Shown here: positions 51,641 through 60,163 of the stretch, piece after piece
Layout of the letters: every line of letters begins with the position of its first letter
Position numbering within the stretch: the first letter of the stretch is position 1
Assembly: GCF_003032475.1 (NCBI RefSeq)
Contig: NZ_CP028369.1
Location: 8,060,001 to 8,124,000, forward strand
Source: Streptomyces sp. P3
Lineage (GTDB): Bacteria; Actinomycetota; Actinomycetes; Streptomycetales; Streptomycetaceae
Length of the DNA stretch: 64,000 nucleotides
Direction: 5' to 3'
Made by a program: the position numbers and the translations under genes
The notes under the pieces: generated by a model
What the model saw: only the letters and a program-made list of their open reading frames with translations
Database searches by the model: none
Told to the model about the DNA's origin: nothing

Positions 51641-53371
51641 TCAGGCCACGGCGAGTGGCACCGTCCATTCCACGATGGTGCCGGTGGGATCGTTCGGCTC
51701 GAGGGTGAAGCTGCCCCCGAGGTCGGCGGCGCGCTGTCGGAGGTTGTCCAGGCCACTGCGGCGGTCGACGGCCGGGGCCATGCCGGTTCCGTTGTCGGCG
51801 ACGCGCAGCCGGAGCCGGGTGCCGTCGGTCTCGGCGGTGATCTCGACGGCGGAGGCGTGTGCGTGCCGGGCGGCGTTCGACAGCGCCTCGCGCAACACCG
51901 CCAACAGGTGCTCGGCATGGTCGGCGGGCACGTCGGTGTCCAGGAGGCCGGTCATGCGCAGGGCGGGGGCGAAGCCGAGTACGGCGGCGGCCCGGTCGGT
52001 CTCGGCCAGCAGCTTCGCGCGCAGCCCGCCGCGCCCGTCGGAGCGGTCGCGCTCGCGCAGGGCGTAGATCGTGCCTCGCACGGTCTTGATGGTGTCGTCG
52101 AGGTCGTCGACGACCCGCTGGACCCGCTCGGCCACCTCAGGCCGGTCGGACACCCGGCCGAGCACCGAGTTCAGGGTCAGTCCGGAGGCGAAGAGGCGCT
52201 GGATGGCCAGGTCGTGCAGGTCGCGGGCGATGCGGTCGCGGTCGGTCAGGACCAGCAGGTGGTCGGCCTCGCGCCGGTGCTCGGCGATCTGCAGGGCCAG
52301 CGCGGCCTGGTCGGCGAAACTGCTGATCATGGCCATGGTGGTGTCCGAGAACTCCGGGCCGCCGGGCAGGTTGGCGACCTGCAGGACCCCGCGCGCGTGC
52401 TCGCCGCCGCCGAGGGGGAGCAGGAAGCCGGGCCCCAGGCCGATCTGCGCCGCGGAGCCGCCCCCGGCCTGCGGTTCGTCGGACAAGGCGCTGCTGGTGA
52501 TCCGTTCGTTGGAGAGGTAGACCTTCGCGGCCAGTGTGGTGACCGGCAGTACCAGCCCGTGGACCTGCTCGGCACCCTCGCCGTCGGCGGCCTCGATCAC
52601 CAGCTCGTCTCCGCCGTCGAACGGCACCGCCAGCGTCACCAGATCCGCTCCGGACAGAGTCCTGACGGTGGAGGCCACCTTGTACAGCACCTGGTTCGGG
52701 TCGGTGCCCGACAGCAGACTGCGGGTCAGGTCGCTGCTCGCCGCCAGCCACTGCTCCCGGCGGCGCGAGTCCTCGTACAGGCGGGCGTTGTCGATCGCGA
52801 CGCCGGCCGCGGCAGCGAGCGTGCGCAGCACGGCCTCGTCGTCCTCGTCGAACTGCGCCCCGCCGTTCTTGTCGGTCAGGTACAGGTTGCCGAAGACCTG
52901 GTCGCGCACGCGCACCGGCGCCCCGAGGAAGGTGGTCATCGGTGGGTGCCCGGCGGGGAAGCCCACCGAGTCGGGGTGGCGGCCCAGGTCGGCCAGGCGC
53001 AGTGGCTCCGGCTCGCGGATCAGCAGCCCGAGGATGCCCTGGCCGTCGGGATAGTGGCCGATCGTGCGGATGGTGTCCTCATCCATGCCGACCGTGATGA
53101 ACTGCCGGATCTTCTCTTCCTCGCCGAGCACGCCCAGGGCCCCGTACCGGGCGTCCACGAGGGTGACCGCAGACTCGGTGATGCGGCGCAGAACCACATC
53201 GAGATCCAGATCGGAGCCGATGGCGAGGACCGCGTCCAGCAGCGTGTGCACTCGGTCCCGTGTCGCGCGAACCTGTGCCACCTGTGCCTGCAGGCCCTCC
53301 AGCAGCTCATCCAGCCGCAACTGGGGCGCCGCGGGGCCGCCCTTCCGCCCCTGCGCCGGACTCTCCGCCAC
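51641..53371 (-). CDS. DevS/DosT-like GAF-domain oxygen/redox sensor histidine kinase (OsdK-like)
   Basis: A 576-residue kinase; the GTG was chosen for GAGGGAG six bases upstream. Two GAF domains (~40-190, ~210-350) precede a HisKA_3 segment DRDRIARDLHDLAIQRLF (phospho-His near 385) and an HATPase (~440-576). The first GAF keeps GFPAGHPPMTTFLG; its His142 aligns with His149 of Mycobacterium DevS, the haem ligand that senses O2, NO and CO. The whole chain aligns well with DevS. It sits beside nar and amid DevR-like boxes, so it is a strong candidate for their sensor, but no response regulator gene adjoins it here. Confidence 0.92.
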   Translation of the reverse strand: MAESPAQGRKGGPAAPQLRLDELLEGLQAQVAQVRATRDRVHTLLDAVLAIGSDLDLDVVLRRITESAVTLVDARYGALGVLGEEEKIRQFITVGMDEDTIRTIGHYPDGQGILGLLIREPEPLRLADLGRHPDSVGFPAGHPPMTTFLGAPVRVRDQVFGNLYLTDKNGGAQFDEDDEAVLRTLAAAAGVAIDNARLYEDSRRREQWLAASSDLTRSLLSGTDPNQVLYKVASTVRTLSGADLVTLAVPFDGGDELVIEAADGEGAEQVHGLVLPVTTLAAKVYLSNERITSSALSDEPQAGGGSAAQIGLGPGFLLPLGGGEHARGVLQVANLPGGPEFSDTTMAMISSFADQAALALQIAEHRREADHLLVLTDRDRIARDLHDLAIQRLFASGLTLNSVLGRVSDRPEVAERVQRVVDDLDDTIKTVRGTIYALRERDRSDGRGGLRAKLLAETDRAAAVLGFAPALRMTGLLDTDVPADHAEHLLAVLREALSNAARHAHASAVEITAETDGTRLRLRVADNGTGMAPAVDRRSGLDNLRQRAADLGGSFTLEPNDPTGTIVEWTVPLAVA

Positions 53372-53388
53372 TCCCGCTCCCTCCAGAA

Positions 53389-53452
53389 AAGGTGCCGTCG
53401 GCACCTTCCGCTCATGCCTGAACGGCCCTGCCGGCATTCGAACACATGTGTT
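53389..53452. promoter_or_regulatory. two short palindromes in the kinase leader
   Basis: AAGGTGCC-GTC-GGCACCTT (53389-53407) and AACACATGTGTT (53441-53452) are both perfect. They lie 18 and 70 bp upstream of the kinase start. Neither matches the DevR box; an unknown regulator may bind here. Confidence 0.4.
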
Positions 53453-53639
53453 AAACCTGGTGGTCCCGGCAACCGAGATCCTACGGCCCGGCGCCGGGCG
53501 TGGCCCAAGCACTGTGGAGGCCGCCACCGTCCGCCCCGGAATCCGGCCACCGTCCGCTCCGATACCGACCCCGGACGTCCTGGCCGATACCCGTAGGTGC
53601 TACGCCGACTCGGTCCCGTGAATTCGGCGCCGCGGGACG

Positions 53640-53807
53640 TGCCGGGGGTCGTAGGGCTTCCCCGGGGATCCCGAACCGGCCGGGAACATCGCGGAGTTCG
53701 CGGACCGGCACGGCGCCAGGATCAGGACGAGACCGTCGAGGAGGTGCTGTCCGCCGTCCTCGGTGGCGACGGGGAGTTCCGCGGCATCCGCCCGCCGAGG
53801 CGTTGAC
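53640..53807 (+). pseudogene. frameshifted C-terminal relic of unknown gene
   Basis: One frame reads FPGDPEPAGNIAEFADRHG, then the reading continues in the next frame as QDQDETVEEVLSAVLGGDGEFRGIRPPRR and a stop. Together they look like the last ~55 residues of a protein broken by a frameshift, with no start or body upstream. The family is not recognised. Confidence 0.4.
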
Positions 53808-53854
53808 CCCCTGCGGCGGTCTGCCGGTCCCGGCGTACGAGTAGGGTCGCGCCC

Positions 53855-54457
53855 ATGAGCGATTCCGCCGAGAAGCCACCCGCCCGGCCCCGCAAGCGGG
53901 TGGATTACGGGACCGGCCGCGAGGCCCTGCTCAACGCGGCCGTGCGTGTCGTGGCCCGGGGCGGGCTGCGCAAGCTCACCTATCGCGCCGTCGCGGAGGA
54001 AGCGGGTGTCACGCACGGCCTCGTGGTGCACCACTTCGGTTCACGCGACGCGCTGATCGAGGCAGCCCTCGAGCACGCGGTGCGCACCAGCGCGAGTACG
54101 AGTTCCCTGGAACCCGGCACGGGCGACATCGCGGACTTCGCGGCGGGACTGGCGGACATGGTCACCCGCCAGCCGGCCCTGCAGACGTTCCAGTACGAAC
54201 TCATGCTCGAGTCCCGGCGCAGGCCCGAGCTGCTGCCGCAGATCCGCGCGCTGTACGACGAGTACTTCCAGGCCACGGAGAGGGAACTGTTCCGCAGCCT
54301 GCCCGAAGGCACCAGCCCTGCCCTGACCCGGCTGGTCTTCGCCGCTCTGGAGGGCCTCGTGCTGCATCAGTTGGTCCTCGACGAGCCGGACGTCACCGAG
54401 GCCGCGCTGAAGGAGCTGCGCTCACTGTTGACCCGGCAGCCTGGAGGCGCAGGGTAG
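53855..54457 (+). CDS. TetR-family transcriptional regulator
   Basis: A 200-residue repressor. Residues ~20-68 are the TetR helix-turn-helix (REALLNAAVRVVARGGLRKLTYRAVAEEAGVTHGLVVHHFGSRDALIEAAL). The C-terminal ligand domain (LADMVTRQPALQTFQYELMLESRRRPELLPQIRALYDEYF) resembles the AcrR/BetI group. It stands alone; its target is unknown. Confidence 0.9.
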   Translation: MSDSAEKPPARPRKRVDYGTGREALLNAAVRVVARGGLRKLTYRAVAEEAGVTHGLVVHHFGSRDALIEAALEHAVRTSASTSSLEPGTGDIADFAAGLADMVTRQPALQTFQYELMLESRRRPELLPQIRALYDEYFQATERELFRSLPEGTSPALTRLVFAALEGLVLHQLVLDEPDVTEAALKELRSLLTRQPGGAG

Positions 54458-54619
54458 CGGCCCTTGCCAAGCCCTGCCCCCATCACAGCTGCCGCCGGTA
54501 CCGGCCGTTCACGGGGTGCCGGCCGCGGCCAGTGGGACAAAGGGGGAGCAGGGCGTCCTCGCCCTGCCCGCGGGGGCCAGCCCCGCGCACTCGGGCAGAG
54601 GTCGGGACCCCCTCCGGCG

Positions 54620-55021
54620 TCACGTCACGACGAGGGTGCCCTTCATGTTCGGATGGATGGTGCAGAGGTAGGAGTAACTGCCCGCAGTGGACGGAGCGGT
54701 GAACGTGGTGGTCGCTCCGCCCCCGATGGTGCCGGTGTCGAAGACCTTGTCCCCGGTGGCGGTCACGGTGTGTGCGGCCGAGTCCCGGTTCACGACGGTG
54801 ACCTTCGCTCCGGGACGCACCCGCAGGTTCGCCGGGCTGAAGGCGAAGTTCTCGATCACGATCCTCGTCCCGCCAGGACTCGTGCCGGTCGCGGCGGATG
54901 AGGCGCTCGTGGTGGCGGGGCCGGTGCCGTCACCGCTCGAGCACCCGGCCAGGGTGAGCAGGGCGCAGGCGCTGCCCATGGCAAGTGCGGTGCGGCCCCG
55001 GTGCGGAGAGGTGAATGACAT
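54620..55021 (-). CDS. azurin/plastocyanin-like cupredoxin lipoprotein
   Basis: A 133-residue exported protein. The signal peptide ends with the lipobox LLTLAGC. The mature cupredoxin domain (FAFSPANLRVRPGAKVTVVNRDSAAHTVTA to the end) has a full type 1 copper set: His in AAHTV and Cys-His-Met in YLCTIHPNMKG. It probably carries electrons or copper at the outer membrane face. It is the leftmost gene of a copper-linked cluster; a large hairpin precedes it. Confidence 0.88.
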   Translation of the reverse strand: MSFTSPHRGRTALAMGSACALLTLAGCSSGDGTGPATTSASSAATGTSPGGTRIVIENFAFSPANLRVRPGAKVTVVNRDSAAHTVTATGDKVFDTGTIGGGATTTFTAPSTAGSYSYLCTIHPNMKGTLVVT

Positions 55022-55140
55022 ACGGGGACGGCCTTTCGGGAGCGAGGCTGCTGTGGGCAGGCGCGGCCGGAGACCGGCCGGCGTTCCCAGGTTCGCCGTA
55101 CCCGGGAGCGCTCGCCACGGTGATACCGCCATCCGACTCA

Positions 55141-55199
55141 CCGGCCCGCCTGAAGGCCGACGTGGCTCGGTTCGTCACCTCGGCCTTCAGGCGGGCCGG
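55141..55199. terminator. perfect 20-bp hairpin between cupredoxin and DUF2933 genes
   Basis: Arms CCGGCCCGCCTGAAGGCCGA and its complement with a 19-nt loop. Both flanking genes read leftward, so it can terminate the DUF2933 transcript or attenuate read-through into the cupredoxin gene. Confidence 0.7.
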
Positions 55200-55269
55200 A
55201 GGTCGGCGTGGGCGATGACAGCAGCCTCGGCACTCACCCCCTGGGCGGACCCGGGCCGGTCGGGGCGGA

Positions 55270-55518
55270 CCCGGTCCGGTGGGGTGGTCGTGCTTGCGCA
55301 GCGGGTCCTCGTCCCGGTCGTCACGGTGCTGATCGTGGCCGCCGTGCATGCCCTGGTCGTGCATGCCCTTCATCATGAAGAACATCATCGTGTCCCTGGA
55401 GGGCCTGGCGTGGCTCGCTCTCGTCGCGGCCTGCCCGCTGGCCGACGATCAGGGCGCCGCCGACGACGACGATCGCTGCGGCGAGCGCGTACATGGCGTA
55501 GTTGCGCCTGCCGTTCAT
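55270..55518 (-). pseudogene. DUF2933 membrane-protein gene disrupted by a 51-bp internal inversion
   Basis: From ATG (GGGAGG six bases before) the frame reads MNGRRNYAMYALAAAIVVVG, GALIVG and then nonsense. The missing middle, VSLEGLAWLALVAACPL, is encoded on the opposite strand at 55390-55440, and the correct continuation MMFFMMKGMHDQGMHGGHD follows in another frame. Turning those 51 bases round, and dropping one G, gives a typical DUF2933 protein (N-terminal helix, ACPLMMFFMMKGMH, His-rich tail). The present ORF ends after 65 codons. DUF2933 proteins accompany copper-resistance genes. Confidence 0.85.
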
Positions 55519-55570
55519 CACGAACCTCCCTCAGCGGAAGGCCGAGGCCGCACAGGGCGCGGCCGGGTAT

Positions 55571-55834
55571 TCAGGATTTGGCGGCAGGGCCGACGTGCAG
55601 CACGCCCAGGCGGCGCCGGTACTCCTCCTCGTCGATCTCCCCGCGGGCGAACCGCTCGGCGAGGATCTGCTGCGGTGTGGGTACGGCGGGGGCGTGGGTG
55701 TGTTCGTAGGGCCGGTTGACGGCGCGGAAACCCAGCACGAGGGCCGTGACGACCAGTGCCCAGAACGCGACCATGCCGATCGACATCCCGAACCAGCCCC
55801 ACCCGTTCATACCGTGGGCGTACCAGAACATCAT
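55571..55834 (-). CDS. SHOCT-domain small membrane protein
   Basis: An 87-residue protein. One membrane helix (FGMSIGMVAFWALVVTALVLGF) is followed by a C-terminal SHOCT domain (PTPQQILAERFARGEIDEEEYRRRLGVL). Such proteins often sit beside copper or heavy-metal genes as oligomerising anchors. ATG six bases after AGGTGA. A CsoR-like palindrome lies about 145 bp upstream. Confidence 0.87.
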   Translation of the reverse strand: MMFWYAHGMNGWGWFGMSIGMVAFWALVVTALVLGFRAVNRPYEHTHAPAVPTPQQILAERFARGEIDEEEYRRRLGVLHVGPAAKS

Positions 55835-55977
55835 CGCCACTCACCTGCTTCGGCTTCGGCTTGTCGGCGACCGGGCGCTGGGAGGGCTCCCGGCGACTCA
55901 TTGCCTTCACGTCCATCATTGCTCTGCCCGGTGCGGTGGTCCGGGGCCGGACGGCCCGGGACCGGTGGGCCGTTCAG

Positions 55978-55994
55978 CCCCTACCTGGTAGGGG
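55978..55994. promoter_or_regulatory. CsoR-like palindrome 1
   Basis: CCCCTACC-T-GGTAGGGG is a perfect palindrome in the gap between the divergent SHOCT and DUF6153 genes. Its G/C-tract dyad resembles copper-CsoR operators. Confidence 0.55.
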
Positions 55995-56040
55995 TACCCG
56001 AGCGCAGGCTGAAGAGCGACCCGCCAGGGGAGGAGCCGGA

Positions 56041-56057
56041 TTACCCCTCCCGGGTAT
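56041..56057. promoter_or_regulatory. CsoR-like operator 2 with overlapping -10 region
   Basis: TTACCCCTCCCGGGTAT contains TACCC-N5-GGGTA, the CsoR plan, and runs directly into TATATT, a good -10, 45 bp before the DUF6153 start. Copper-relieved repression is likely. Confidence 0.6.
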
Positions 56058-56101
56058 ATTGACGGTGACGGGCCGTTACAGCTCGAGCGCGGATGGAAGC
56101 C

Positions 56102-56566
56102 ATGACGACAGTCGCTCACCGAGGAGGCGCGGCTCACGGTGCCATGCTCCGGTGGACACGCGCTGCCGTGATCGCGATGGCGACGGTGCTCGCCGTTCTC
56201 GTACACCACGAGACGGCCGCGGCCATCACCCACGTGCCGCCGACGGGGACCGCGGACACAAGCAGCTTCACGGGGATGCACCACGCGCCCCCGCCGACCG
56301 CGCCCCTGCACACGAACGGGCACAACGTCCCGCCCGGTACCACGCCCGCGCCCGCGACTGCGGCCGAGGATGACGGGGCATGCTCCAGTACGGCGATGCA
56401 GCACTGCTCCGCCGTGGGCGTCGACAGCCTGAAGCTCGCGCCTCCCCACCAGCCCGTCACCGGCTGGGCTCCGGCCTTCCACCGCGGAGCAGCCGCCGGC
56501 CGGGACGTCCCGGGAACGACGGGCAGGGCACCACCCGATTCGGTTCTCTCTCGATTGCTGCTGTAG
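56102..56566 (+). CDS. DUF6153-like exported/membrane protein
   Basis: About 154 residues; an ATG three codons upstream is the alternative start. An N-terminal hydrophobic helix (AAVIAMATVLAVLVHH) is followed by a His/Pro/Thr-rich outer region (FTGMHHAPPPTAPLHTNGHN) and a pair of cysteines (GACSSTAMQHCSAVG). This is the DUF6153 pattern, seen near copper oxidase genes in Streptomyces; the His/Met/Cys content suggests metal binding outside the cell. It is followed by the multicopper oxidase gene. Confidence 0.75.
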   Translation: MTTVAHRGGAAHGAMLRWTRAAVIAMATVLAVLVHHETAAAITHVPPTGTADTSSFTGMHHAPPPTAPLHTNGHNVPPGTTPAPATAAEDDGACSSTAMQHCSAVGVDSLKLAPPHQPVTGWAPAFHRGAAAGRDVPGTTGRAPPDSVLSRLLL

Positions 56567-56656
56567 GCCGCACTCACGGCTGAGCGCGCCACACCTGCGC
56601 CCAGTCATGCCCGTACGCGACCGAACACCGGTGATATCGAGACAAGGACACTCTCT

Positions 56657-58303
56657 GTGAACAGCATGAACCGCCGATCCGTCCTGCTGGCCGGGCTCGG
56701 CGTCGCGAGCGCGGGCACGCTCGCCGCCTGCGGCGACTCCAGCAACACGCCCGCCCTGACCAGCCCCTCCGGACCGGCTGTCGTCGCCGCCGACAAAAAG
56801 CGCACCAGCACTGGCAGGACACACGAACTGACCCTGACCGCAGCCCGGGCCACGGTCGACCTGGGCGCCGGGACCACGGCCAGTACGTGGGCCTTCAGCG
56901 GTCGGATGCCGGGCAGGGAAGTGCGCCTCTCGGCTGGCGACACGCTCGCCGCCACGCTGTCCAACCAGCTGCCGGACCGAGCCACCACCTCCGTCCACTG
57001 GCACGGCATCGCCCTGCGCAACGACATGGACGGCGTACCGCCGGCCACCCAGGACGTCGTCCGGGCAGGACGAAACTTCACCTACCGGTTCACCGCGGAC
57101 GCCCCCGGCACCTACTTCTTCCACCCGCACGTCGGTGTACAGCTCGACCGGGGCCTGTACGCACCCTTGATCGTTGAGGACCCGAGGGAGCCACTGTCGT
57201 ACGACGAGGAGTGGGTGATCGTCCTCGACGACTGGCTCGACGGCGTCACCGGCACCCCGGACGAAGCCTTCGCCGAGCTGAGGCGGGGCATGGGCGGGAT
57301 GCACATGGGCGACGACTCCGGCAGTTCGTCCAGCTCGTCCACCTCCTCCGGCCACGAGGGCCACGACATGGGAGACATGGGCGGGATGGACATGCGGGAC
57401 ATGAGCAGTGACACGGGCATGACGAGCAGCTCACCGTCCCCCTCCTCCAGCGGCGGCATGTCGATGAAGTTCATGATGATGGGCGCCCAGAGCCCACTGC
57501 TCGGGGGTGACGCAGGTGATGTGAGGTACCCCTACCACCTGATCAACGGCCGTGTCCCGGCCGACCCGGACGTCTTTCGCACCAGGCCCGGCAAGCGGGT
57601 CCGGCTGCGCCTGATCAACGCCGGCGGCGACACCGCTTACCGCGTGGCCCTCGGCGGCCACAAGCTCACCCTCACCCACACCGACGGATTCCCGATCCGG
57701 CAGCAGCAGGTCGACACCGTGCTGATCGGCATGGGCGAGCGCTACGACGCCCTTGTCACCCTGGACGACGGCGTCTTCCCGCTCGTCGCACTGGCGGAAG
57801 GCAAGAACGCCGGCGGTATGGCTCTGGTCCGCACCGGCTCGGGCGGTGCGCCGAAGCCGACGACCCGCCCGAAGGAACTGGACGGAATGATCACGACCGC
57901 AGCGAGGCTGCGCGCTGCGGACGACGTGCGGCTGCCGACGAGGAAGGCGGAGCGGGTCCACCGCATCGAGCTGACCGGCAGCATGATGACGTACAACTGG
58001 GCCATCAACGGCGAACGCTTCGACATGAACAACCCGACCGCGAACCCGATCACGGTCGAGGAAGGCGAGCGGGTACGGCTGGACTTCGTCAACACCACCA
58101 CCATGTGGCACCCGATGCACCTGCACGGCCACACCTACCAGATCGGCAGCGGCGGCCCGCGCAAGGACACCGCGATCGTCCTGCCGAAGAAGACGCTGTC
58201 GGTGTTCTTCGACGCGGACAACCCGGGGCAATGGATGCTGCACTGCCACAACGCCTACCACGGAGAAGCCGGAATGATGGCGTTGGTGGGCTACCAGGGC
58301 TGA
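56657..58303 (+). CDS. Tat-exported multicopper oxidase (CueO/CopA-like)
   Basis: A 548-residue enzyme; GTG start seven bases after AAGGAC, with an ATG three codons later. The N-terminus has RRSVLLAGLG and a lipobox-like LAAC, so it is Tat-exported and perhaps lipid-anchored. All four copper motifs are present: HWHGIAL, YFFHPHVG, HPMHLHGH and LHCHNAYHGEAGMM. A central Met/His/Ser-rich insert (MGDMGGMDMRDMSSD and MKFMMMG) is typical of copper-oxidising enzymes that turn Cu(I) to Cu(II). It is the last gene of the copper island. Confidence 0.93.
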   Translation: MNSMNRRSVLLAGLGVASAGTLAACGDSSNTPALTSPSGPAVVAADKKRTSTGRTHELTLTAARATVDLGAGTTASTWAFSGRMPGREVRLSAGDTLAATLSNQLPDRATTSVHWHGIALRNDMDGVPPATQDVVRAGRNFTYRFTADAPGTYFFHPHVGVQLDRGLYAPLIVEDPREPLSYDEEWVIVLDDWLDGVTGTPDEAFAELRRGMGGMHMGDDSGSSSSSSTSSGHEGHDMGDMGGMDMRDMSSDTGMTSSSPSPSSSGGMSMKFMMMGAQSPLLGGDAGDVRYPYHLINGRVPADPDVFRTRPGKRVRLRLINAGGDTAYRVALGGHKLTLTHTDGFPIRQQQVDTVLIGMGERYDALVTLDDGVFPLVALAEGKNAGGMALVRTGSGGAPKPTTRPKELDGMITTAARLRAADDVRLPTRKAERVHRIELTGSMMTYNWAINGERFDMNNPTANPITVEEGERVRLDFVNTTTMWHPMHLHGHTYQIGSGGPRKDTAIVLPKKTLSVFFDADNPGQWMLHCHNAYHGEAGMMALVGYQG

Positions 58304-58971
58304 TCCCGGTACTGCCGGGCCACCCGCGTCCGACCCACCGGGCGGCCTGGCCGGGCCACGAAGACGAACTCCCTCTGATCGAGGCACGTTGTTCCGGCCG
58401 GAGGTCGAGCACCTGCCGAAGCGGCTCTCCCCGCTGGGCGAACCCGTCGGTGAGCGGGCGTGTCCGGCGTGAGCGGGCATGCCAGGCGTGAGTGGACGAA
58501 GGGAGTGACATCCTCGGCCCGCTGGACGATCCGTTTCACGTTGCCATCAGGGCACCAGGCTCGCCGGTGCCGGTGCCGGTGCCGGTGCCGGTGCCGGTAG
58601 CGGGTCCGGACGCCGGCCCGGCGTCAGGTGATCAGGCTGCCGGTGTGAGCGAGGGCGTGGTCACGGTCGCTGGAGCGGCCGGGCCGCGGGCAAGGCGCCG
58701 GGGCATGATGCTGACCGCTGCCGGCTCACGTGCACCCGAATGTTGCGGCAGCCTCTCGTCGTCCCGAACGTTCCCCGAGCGGGGACGGGGAAAGCCGTGA
58801 GATCGGGCCGAACCGATGGGCGAACCGCTGTCCGGCATCCGGGTACGCCACGACATCACCGACTGCCGAAAATCGATCGGGAGGGAGCTCAGAAGAAGCT
58901 GAGAACTTCCTGTGCCAGGCTGACGCGCCTGATCAACAGACGGTCTGTCAACCTGCTGGAGGAGCTTTCCA
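58304..58971 (+). other. 668-bp gap with a hexanucleotide repeat
   Basis: No gene is supported. GCCGGT is repeated six times in a row (58563-58598), giving Val-Pro or similar dipeptides in any frame; the reading frame through it lacks coding features. The right end carries the GGAGGAG site of the DUF2231 gene. Confidence 0.5.
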
Positions 58972-59487
58972 ATGAGCCTGGTCAACGGCCTGCCCGCGCA
59001 CGTCCTGCTCGTGCATTTCGTCGTCGTGCTGGTTCCCCTGACCGCGCTGGCACTCGCGGTCTGCGCGTTCTGGCCGAAGGCGGCACAGCGGATGGGCATC
59101 GTGCTGCCGCTGCTCGCCCTGGTGACGCTGGCGAGCGTACCGCTTGCCACGGAGGCCGGGGAGTGGCTGGAGGAACACGTCGACAGCAACGCGCTGGTGC
59201 GCCGGCATGCTGAGCTCGGCGACGGCCTGCTCCCCTGGGCCGGGGGCCTGTTCGTTCTGGCGGTCGTCGTCTGGTGGGCGGCCCGCCGCACCGCCGAGTC
59301 CGGAACCTCTCGGCGCAGCACACGCCTGTCCGCCGCGCCGGTGCGCATAGCGGCCGCGGTCCTGTCGCTCGTCGTGGCCGCCGGAGCCGTCGTGGACGTC
59401 TACCGCATCGGCGACTCGGGGGCGAAGGCCGCGTGGCACGACGGCTTCTCCAAGACGGCGTCGGGCGGCGCCGGGGACGACGACTGA
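58972..59487 (+). CDS. DUF2231 membrane protein
   Basis: A 171-residue protein with ATG after GGAGGAGCTTTCCA. Four hydrophobic helices: LPAHVLLVHFVVVLVPLTALALAVCAFW, VLPLLALVTLASVPLATEAGEW, WAGGLFVLAVVVWW and VRIAAAVLSLVVAAGAVVDVYRIGDSGAKAAW. This is the DUF2231 pattern (histidines in the first helix, GxGAxxxW near the end), often annotated as predicted haem b-binding membrane protein. The role is unknown; it follows the copper island. Confidence 0.87.
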   Translation: MSLVNGLPAHVLLVHFVVVLVPLTALALAVCAFWPKAAQRMGIVLPLLALVTLASVPLATEAGEWLEEHVDSNALVRRHAELGDGLLPWAGGLFVLAVVVWWAARRTAESGTSRRSTRLSAAPVRIAAAVLSLVVAAGAVVDVYRIGDSGAKAAWHDGFSKTASGGAGDDD

Positions 59488-59639
59488 TCTGCCGCGGGCT
59501 CGCTCCTCAACACGGACGGCGCGGCTGTCGGCGCGGTGAGCGGTGCACACGACGTCCGGGGCCCGGCCCGGGTCGCCGCTCGGCGCCCGCCGACAGCGAA
59601 ACCCGCGGCTGTCGGCTGCCACCGGCTTGGAGCCGAGCC

Positions 59640-59892
59640 ACGCCGTCGGTCAGGGCCGCCGACGTGACGGCCGCAATCAATGGCGCGAGCACGGGAGCGC
59701 TCGCTCGGTACGGGCTTGCCCATGAACTGGCGCCACGGCCATACGAACTGCGCCACGCAGGCATCCCGTTCCGGCTGGCGTCCGGGGTCGACCCGGCCGA
59801 GTGCGCGCCAAGAGCGGGGCAGAGCATCCAGGTTCTCTTCCGCCGCCACGCCACGTTCCTCGCCGAAGCACGTCACCACGCGAACCGTTTCC
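59640..59892 (+). mobile_element. C-terminal relic of a tyrosine-recombinase (integrase) gene
   Basis: About 65 codons read ARYGLAHELAPRPYELRHAG, then IPFRLASGVDPAECAPRAGQSIQVLFRRHATFLAEARHHANRF. This matches the end of actinobacterial integrases (RPYDLRHAGxSxWLxxGV, A-RAGHSxxVLxRxYAKFL). The catalytic LRHAG arginine is kept, but GHS is GQS and the catalytic tyrosine position is His, so it is dead. No att site or tRNA was recognised nearby. Confidence 0.75.
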
Positions 59893-60048
59893 ATGCGGCG
59901 GTGGGACGGGCACGAGGATGCGTCCACAGGCGCCTTGGCCAGGGCTTGGCCCGGACACGCCCCGGAACAGCTGGTCAGAGGTGGGATACCGGCGAAAGGA
60001 ATCGGGAGTGAGGCCGAATTTCGGCTCGTAGTGCGGGTGCATCGACAG

Positions 60049-60088
60049 ATGGGCGCCTGACGGGCATCTGCCCAGTTCAGGCGCCCAT
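60049..60088. terminator. hairpin terminator beyond the aldehyde dehydrogenase relic
   Basis: 12-bp arms ATGGGCGCCTGA and TCAGGCGCCCAT around a 16-nt loop, followed on the + strand by TTTT. It is 10 bp downstream of the leftward aldehyde dehydrogenase stop, so it is probably that gene's original terminator. Confidence 0.75.
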
Positions 60089-60097
60089 TTTCGGTGC

Positions 60098-60163
60098 CTA
60101 GAAGAAACCGGGCTTCTTCGGCGAGTAGCTCACCAGCAGATTCTTCGTCTCTTGGTGGTACAT
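60098..60163 (-). pseudogene. C-terminal tail of an aldehyde dehydrogenase gene
   Basis: Reading leftward, 21 codons give MYHQETKNLLVSYSPKKPGFF and TAG, the invariant end of many bacterial aldehyde dehydrogenases (HYQQTKNLLVSYSPKxxGFF). The sequence upstream does not continue the enzyme. Only the tail and terminator remain after a deletion. Confidence 0.8.

Noticed and set aside
58492..58800. Rightward ORF with a Val-Pro repeat
   Set aside because: The repeat simply translates a GCCGGT hexamer array; the rest lacks protein character.
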